This document shows, piece by piece, positions 59,408-64,000 of a stretch of DNA of 64,000 nucleotides. The notes beneath the pieces are model-generated. The model was not told the origin of the DNA, ran no database searches, and saw only the letters and a program-made list of their open reading frames with translations. The translations under genes were made by a program, and so were the position numbers. Source of the DNA: Bacteroidota bacterium (GTDB lineage: Bacteria > Bacteroidota > Bacteroidia > AKYH767-A > OLB10); NCBI GenBank assembly GCA_016717325.1, contig JADKFV010000007.1, forward strand, positions 1-64,000, given 5' to 3'. The stretch's first letter is position 1; the number at the start of each line of letters is the position of its first letter.

Positions 59408-62400
59408 ATGCCTGACACACCAAAAAAAATGAAGGATAAAATCAATACCCGATATTATACCCTGTTTATTTTTGCTGTTACATCATTTGTGGCAGCAATC
59501 TTATTGAATGGTGGATATGAGGACTCTCAAAAAAATTATAGCGCCAAAACAAAACAGTTTCAAACAATATTAACAAGCCAGGAGAAAAAAATACTTGCTT
59601 TTAATACCTTGATATCAAATAATATTGAGCAACAAAATTTTAAGAATATAGACCAGTGTATTCCGCCTTTGAAACTACATCATATTGATAACAAATGGTA
59701 CTCAATATTAATTTTCAAAAACGACAGTTTGGTTTATTGGAGCGATAACAGAATAGCTTATCGTATAAATGAATTGATTAAATATAATGCCCATGACATT
59801 GTATTTCTTAATAATGGTTGGTATCAAATATTTCCGCTCAATACAGCAAAGTTTAAAATAATTGGTTTATACTGCCTTAAGACAGAGTATAAAATAAAAA
59901 ACGAATTTCTGGAGGATAAATTTAATCCCGCATTACCGGCCGAAAACAATGTTAAAATAATAAAATCGCGATCAGCTCTTAATGCTTATCCGGTTTACAA
60001 TATCAACAAGGATTATCTTTTTTCTCTTTCGTTCAATTCAGTAGAATATGTTACTCCCAAACTTATTCCTATGCTTTATTTGTTTGGTATACTTTGCCTT
60101 TGCTTGTATTTGTACGAATACCTTTCGCACCTGCGCAAAACCAACAAATCATTGGTATACTTAGTTCTGATTGGGTTGCTTACCGCCAGAATAATTGTTT
60201 ATGTTTTTTCCATACCAAAAGGATTATACTCTTTAGAATTATTCAATCCTGCTTTGTTTGCAGGTTATTATTCGCTGCGTTCACTTGGCGATTTATTGTT
60301 ATCAACCTTGGTATTAGCCTTTTGGATGATTTTTGTGTACCAGGATATAGCATCAATTCGTATTTCACCCAAGTATGCTAAAAGCCAGGTGCTTTATGCT
60401 TTGGTACTTAGTCCGGCTTTTCTTGTAACGTTTCTTTACTCTACCCTTATTCACTATTTGCAATATAATCTAATTTTCAATTCCAAAATATCGCTCGAGG
60501 TAAACAATCTTTTCGAATTAAACAGCTATAGCTATGCAGTAATGTTTATAGTTTTTGTTTTAATGTTTTCGTACTTTTTGCTTACCGATGCAATTGTAAA
60601 ATCAATAATAGGATCATACAAAGACTGGAAATTTCATGCTGTTGTTTTGCTTGCTGCCATGGCGTGTTTTTTACTTTTCGTAAATAATTTTTTACCAACA
60701 GAAATCTATCGCACCTACGACTATACTACTTTTATTCTTGCAGTAGTAGTTATAATCCTTTTATATTTTTTCAGATCGCAAAACCGGAAACTTTTTTCTT
60801 TTGTAAGTGCGTTTACAGTTATTGTTGTGTTTTCTATTTATACTGCATATTTGGTCAACAATCTCAATCACGAAAAAGAATTGCAGCAACGTATTTTAGT
60901 GGCATCGAAAATTGCTGAAAAAAAAGACCCCGTTGCCGAATATTTATTTAGCGATAACAACGAAAAGCAGTTGCACGATAAAATTTTGATATCCTATTTT
61001 GATGAATTGCGCTCCGAATCGGAACCCGGTAAAGTGTTCGCCCCACAACGCATTTCGCAGCGGATAAACCAGTTATATTTCAATGATGCTTATTGGAGTA
61101 AATATGAAATGGAAACTTACCTTTTCAATGAAAACAAACAGCCTATTTCCGAAAATAATTCTTTCCAGTTATATTCCTACAATCAGCTTGTAGAAATGAT
61201 AGATACGCTTGGAAATAGCACAACAGCGAAAAATTTCTTTCAAATAAATAATTTTTCTTCCCGCAATGCATATTTGGCTACTATTGCCATTACCGACCCC
61301 GATTTAAATAATGCTGTAAACGGTTATGCATTTGTGTTGATGCACGAAAAACTTGGAGGATCGAAAAAGGGATTTCCTCAATTGCTGGAAAAGGAAAATG
61401 CCAATGCTGTTAAAATAAATTCTTTCGATAAATATTCCTGGGCCTTCTACAAAAATAATTCGCTGATTGATAAAGGCGGCAAATTTGCTTTTGAAGACAA
61501 TCTTCTTTTATATACGAATAATCCACCGGTAAAAAATATTTATTATGTCGAGCAAAACAATGTTCAACATCTTGTATACAAAACAGGGGCAAATGATGTT
61601 TTGCTCGTAACATTAACGGACAACCTACGATTCAAATTATTTACCGAGGCTACCTATTGGTTTGCATTTTTTTTCATGTTGTTTTTGTTTTTCTGGCTGA
61701 TGATGAAAATCCTTAACCGCAACCTTAACATCGAATTTAGTTTCAAAAACCGTATACAAATTTCTGTTATGGCCATTGTGCTTTTATCGATGATACTGAT
61801 AGGAAGTTTTACCGTTTATTTTATTAATAGCAATTACAAAAAAAATCAACGTTTGCAATTGTTAGAGAAACTCAATTCACTGCAACTGGTTATTGAGAAT
61901 GAATATGACAATGCCCTTGTCAACGATTTTAATAACGATACACTTTCACCTATTTTTTCGCGAACATCTAATGCCCTCGATTGCGATTTTATTATTTATG
62001 ATAAACAGGGTGTAAAATCATATTCTACAAAACCCACATTGTTTAGTTTAAATATTATTGGCAATATAATAAACCGTGACGCTTATAATAAATTATCGCT
62101 CAATGCTTCGAGTAGTTTTGTGCAAAACGAAATGATAGGAAACTTAAAATACCTTTCTTCTTATACCGGTTTGTATGACAACAACAATAAACTTTTAGGG
62201 TACATCAATTTGCCTTATATAACCGACCCCGATGAATTAAAAAATCAAATTTCCGAATTTATCATTACCCTTGTAAATGTCTATGTGCCGTTGTTTTTGT
62301 TGTGCTTGTTGCTCACCTTTTTGTCGGCAAATCAATTGGCAAAACCCTTGCAAACATTGCAAAAAAGTATGGCCAAAGTAAGGTTAGGAAAAGCAACCGA

Positions 62401-63190
62401 ACCCATAGTGTGGGATAAAGCCGATGAAATAGGGGCGCTCATAAAACAATACAACAAGATGGTAGATGAACTTGCTTTGAGTGCCAATAAACTTGCACGC
62501 AGCGAACGCGAAAGTGCATGGCGTGAAATGGCAAAGCAAGTGGCGCACGAAATAAAAAACCCACTTACACCTATGAAGTTGAGTGTGCAACATTTGCAAC
62601 GTGCATGGCAAGACCAAAGCCCTAATCTTATGCAAATAGTGCCACGACTTTCGGCTTCAATAATCGAACAAATCGATACGCTTAGTGCCATTGCTACCGA
62701 GTTTTCGAATTTCGCTAAAATGCCCACAGCTCAATTTTCTGTTGTCGATATTCAAAGTGTATTAAAATCATCGGCCGATCTTTTTGCTAAAGAAGGCAAT
62801 TCTACAATTGAATATCTTGTTCCTGAAAATTTGGAGTGCAAAGTTTTTGCTGATAAAGAACAACTGCTACGTGTGTTTTCCAATCTATTGAAAAACGCCC
62901 TGCAAGCCATTCCCGAAGAAACAAATGGAGTGATAAAATTAAATATCGAAAAATTGAAAACTCATTTTTTGGTGACAATAAAAGACAACGGCAAAGGAAT
63001 TTCGGAATCCGAAAAATCAAAAATATTTGTGCCATACTTTACTACAAAATCATTTGGTACCGGATTGGGTCTTGCTATTGTAAAAAATATTGTGGAGGCC
63101 GCCAACGGTACTATTTGGTTCGAAAGTAAGCTCGGCATAGGCACAACTTTTTTTATTCAGTTGCCTATATTTAAAGATTATTCTTCCTGA
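59408..63190 (+). CDS. Very large NtrY-like sensor histidine kinase
   Basis: This 1260-residue membrane kinase has an N-terminal helix (~20-37), a periplasmic segment, a cluster of about seven or eight helices (~217-480, for example LLSTLVLAFWMIFVYQDI and AVVVIILLYFFRSQNRKL), and a second long extracytoplasmic part (~490-745). Helices at ~750, 795 and 955 and a HAMP-like linker (ANQLAKPLQTLQKSMAKV) follow. The kinase core has the H box VAHEIKNPLTPMKLSVQHLQ-R with H1047, N box LLKNALQAIP, G1 DNGKGI at 1193 and G2 GTGLGLAIV at 1217. The H-box wording is that of NtrY-type kinases. No response regulator is adjacent, so it is an orphan here. ATG 59408 or the ATG nine codons later could be the start. 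The signal sensed is unknown. Confidence 0.92.
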   Translation: MPDTPKKMKDKINTRYYTLFIFAVTSFVAAILLNGGYEDSQKNYSAKTKQFQTILTSQEKKILAFNTLISNNIEQQNFKNIDQCIPPLKLHHIDNKWYSILIFKNDSLVYWSDNRIAYRINELIKYNAHDIVFLNNGWYQIFPLNTAKFKIIGLYCLKTEYKIKNEFLEDKFNPALPAENNVKIIKSRSALNAYPVYNINKDYLFSLSFNSVEYVTPKLIPMLYLFGILCLCLYLYEYLSHLRKTNKSLVYLVLIGLLTARIIVYVFSIPKGLYSLELFNPALFAGYYSLRSLGDLLLSTLVLAFWMIFVYQDIASIRISPKYAKSQVLYALVLSPAFLVTFLYSTLIHYLQYNLIFNSKISLEVNNLFELNSYSYAVMFIVFVLMFSYFLLTDAIVKSIIGSYKDWKFHAVVLLAAMACFLLFVNNFLPTEIYRTYDYTTFILAVVVIILLYFFRSQNRKLFSFVSAFTVIVVFSIYTAYLVNNLNHEKELQQRILVASKIAEKKDPVAEYLFSDNNEKQLHDKILISYFDELRSESEPGKVFAPQRISQRINQLYFNDAYWSKYEMETYLFNENKQPISENNSFQLYSYNQLVEMIDTLGNSTTAKNFFQINNFSSRNAYLATIAITDPDLNNAVNGYAFVLMHEKLGGSKKGFPQLLEKENANAVKINSFDKYSWAFYKNNSLIDKGGKFAFEDNLLLYTNNPPVKNIYYVEQNNVQHLVYKTGANDVLLVTLTDNLRFKLFTEATYWFAFFFMLFLFFWLMMKILNRNLNIEFSFKNRIQISVMAIVLLSMILIGSFTVYFINSNYKKNQRLQLLEKLNSLQLVIENEYDNALVNDFNNDTLSPIFSRTSNALDCDFIIYDKQGVKSYSTKPTLFSLNIIGNIINRDAYNKLSLNASSSFVQNEMIGNLKYLSSYTGLYDNNNKLLGYINLPYITDPDELKNQISEFIITLVNVYVPLFLLCLLLTFLSANQLAKPLQTLQKSMAKVRLGKATEPIVWDKADEIGALIKQYNKMVDELALSANKLARSERESAWREMAKQVAHEIKNPLTPMKLSVQHLQRAWQDQSPNLMQIVPRLSASIIEQIDTLSAIATEFSNFAKMPTAQFSVVDIQSVLKSSADLFAKEGNSTIEYLVPENLECKVFADKEQLLRVFSNLLKNALQAIPEETNGVIKLNIEKLKTHFLVTIKDNGKGISESEKSKIFVPYFTTKSFGTGLGLAIVKNIVEAANGTIWFESKLGIGTTFFIQLPIFKDYSS

Positions 63191-64000
63191 ACGAATCCCA
63201 GCCTTGGGCACGTAAAGCAATTTCCCCATCACCTTTATCAACCATAGCCAACCCACTCGATTCGCGAGTAATATGTCCTATTACACTAACATCTTCAATT
63301 GTTTTTATCTTTTCGTAATCGGCAGGATTTATGGTGAACAACAATTCGTAATCTTCGCCACCATTAAGTGCACATGTAAGTGAGCTTAAATTAAATTCAT
63401 CGGCCAACAACCCTGCATGTATATCAATGGGAATTTTGTCTTCATATATTCTGCAACCACATGCCGATTGTTCGCATATGTGAAACAACTCCGATGCAAG
63501 ACCATCCGATATATCAATCATCGATGTAGGTTTTACTCCGAGTTTTTTAAGGGATTCTATTAATTTTTTTCCTGCTTCTGGTTTTAATTGTCGTTCCAAC
63601 AAATAGTCGTGCCCTTCAAAATCAGGTTGCATTTTTGGATTTTCCAAAAACACCTGCTTCTCACGATTCAATATTTGCAAACCTAAATATGCAGCACCTA
63701 AATCACCCGTAACACAAATTAAATCGTTTTCCTTTGCACCATTTCTGTATGTCAAATCTTCGGCTTTGGCCATGCCCAATGCAGTGATACAAATGCTCAA
63801 CCCACCTGGCGAAGTTGTAGTATCGCCACCAATAATATCTACACCATATTTTTCGCAGGCAAGCAACATACCGGCATATAATTCTTCAATGGCCTCGAGC
63901 GAAAAGCGATTGCTTACTGCCAAGCCTACAGTTAAACTTGTGGGTGTGGCATTCATGGCATATATATCCGAAAGGTTTACCACCACTGCCTTGTAGCCCA
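63171..64000 (-). CDS. thiL: Thiamine-monophosphate kinase, 5' end outside the window
   Basis: ThiL phosphorylates thiamine monophosphate to the active cofactor thiamine pyrophosphate. The open frame extends past base 64000, so the N-terminal ATP-binding start is missing. Seen are YKAVVVNLSDIYAMNATP, GVDIIGGDTTTSPGGLSICI, VTGDLGAAYLGLQIL, MIDISDGLASELFHI and ALNGGEDYELLFTI, all ThiL hallmarks. Its 3' end overlaps the convergent histidine kinase gene by 20 bases. No other thi gene is in the window. Confidence 0.95.
   Translation of the reverse strand, partial: GYKAVVVNLSDIYAMNATPTSLTVGLAVSNRFSLEAIEELYAGMLLACEKYGVDIIGGDTTTSPGGLSICITALGMAKAEDLTYRNGAKENDLICVTGDLGAAYLGLQILNREKQVFLENPKMQPDFEGHDYLLERQLKPEAGKKLIESLKKLGVKPTSMIDISDGLASELFHICEQSACGCRIYEDKIPIDIHAGLLADEFNLSSLTCALNGGEDYELLFTINPADYEKIKTIEDVSVIGHITRESSGLAMVDKGDGEIALRAQGWDSFRKNNL

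Overview
The window is AT-rich chromosomal DNA from a member of the Bacteroidota, probably an uncultured Chitinophagales/Sphingobacteriales-like lineage. The evidence is many secreted proteins ending in a type IX secretion (T9SS) sorting domain, families largely confined to this phylum (DUF5686, DUF6089-type barrel, a pair of long amidohydrolases), and Bacteroidota-style promoters (TTG ... TAnnTTTG). I see no prophage, insertion sequence, CRISPR array or transposase.

Layout. 1-9.3 kb: the 3' part of a giant T9SS surface protein, then two tandem T9SS beta-propeller-like genes joined by ATGA overlaps, all heavily frameshifted. 9.4-12.1 kb: mutS. 12.1-17.9 kb (minus): probable operon pabB-tilS-(PH-like membrane protein)-lemA-TPM-TPM-MORN protein. 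18.4-22.9 kb: 1.5-kaa T9SS/GEVED protein with its own promoter and terminator. 23.2-35.7 kb (minus): DUF3179 protein, GDP-L-fucose synthase, lepA, TPR protein, HU, DUF5686 protein, DUF6089-like barrel, tRNA-Ser(GGA), marC-rnhA. 36.1-39.1 kb (plus): a TPR-AAA+ ATPase and a TPR membrane protein, set among palindromic and tandem repeats. 39.4-48 kb (minus apart from one coiled-coil gene): purF, lamin-tail/FlgD-like secreted protein, lipoprotein cyclophilin, blue-copper T9SS protein. 48.1-59.1 kb (plus): prolyl oligopeptidase, PhoX-like phosphatase, T9SS alpha/beta hydrolase, a fused double amidohydrolase, a second amidohydrolase and a small lipoprotein. 59.4-63.2 kb: a very large NtrY-like sensor histidine kinase, convergent with thiL, which runs off the window end.

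As a system, the window mixes housekeeping functions (mismatch repair, folate, purine and thiamine synthesis, tRNA modification, translation) with a large exported repertoire: T9SS cargo, lipoproteins, and hydrolases for peptides, phosphate esters, carboxyl esters and amides. This suits a surface-feeding heterotroph.

Two caveats shape the reading. First, at least nine otherwise normal genes, including purF and pabB, are broken by single-base indels that are nearly all in A/T homopolymers and can be repaired by one base. This looks like uncorrected long-read assembly error rather than gene decay, so I give such genes their full reconstructed span. Second, I found no clearly new defence or mobile system. 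The most unusual DNA is a set of intergenic repeat islands between 33.9 and 41.7 kb, including two diverged copies of one inverted-repeat element flanking the AAA+ gene.
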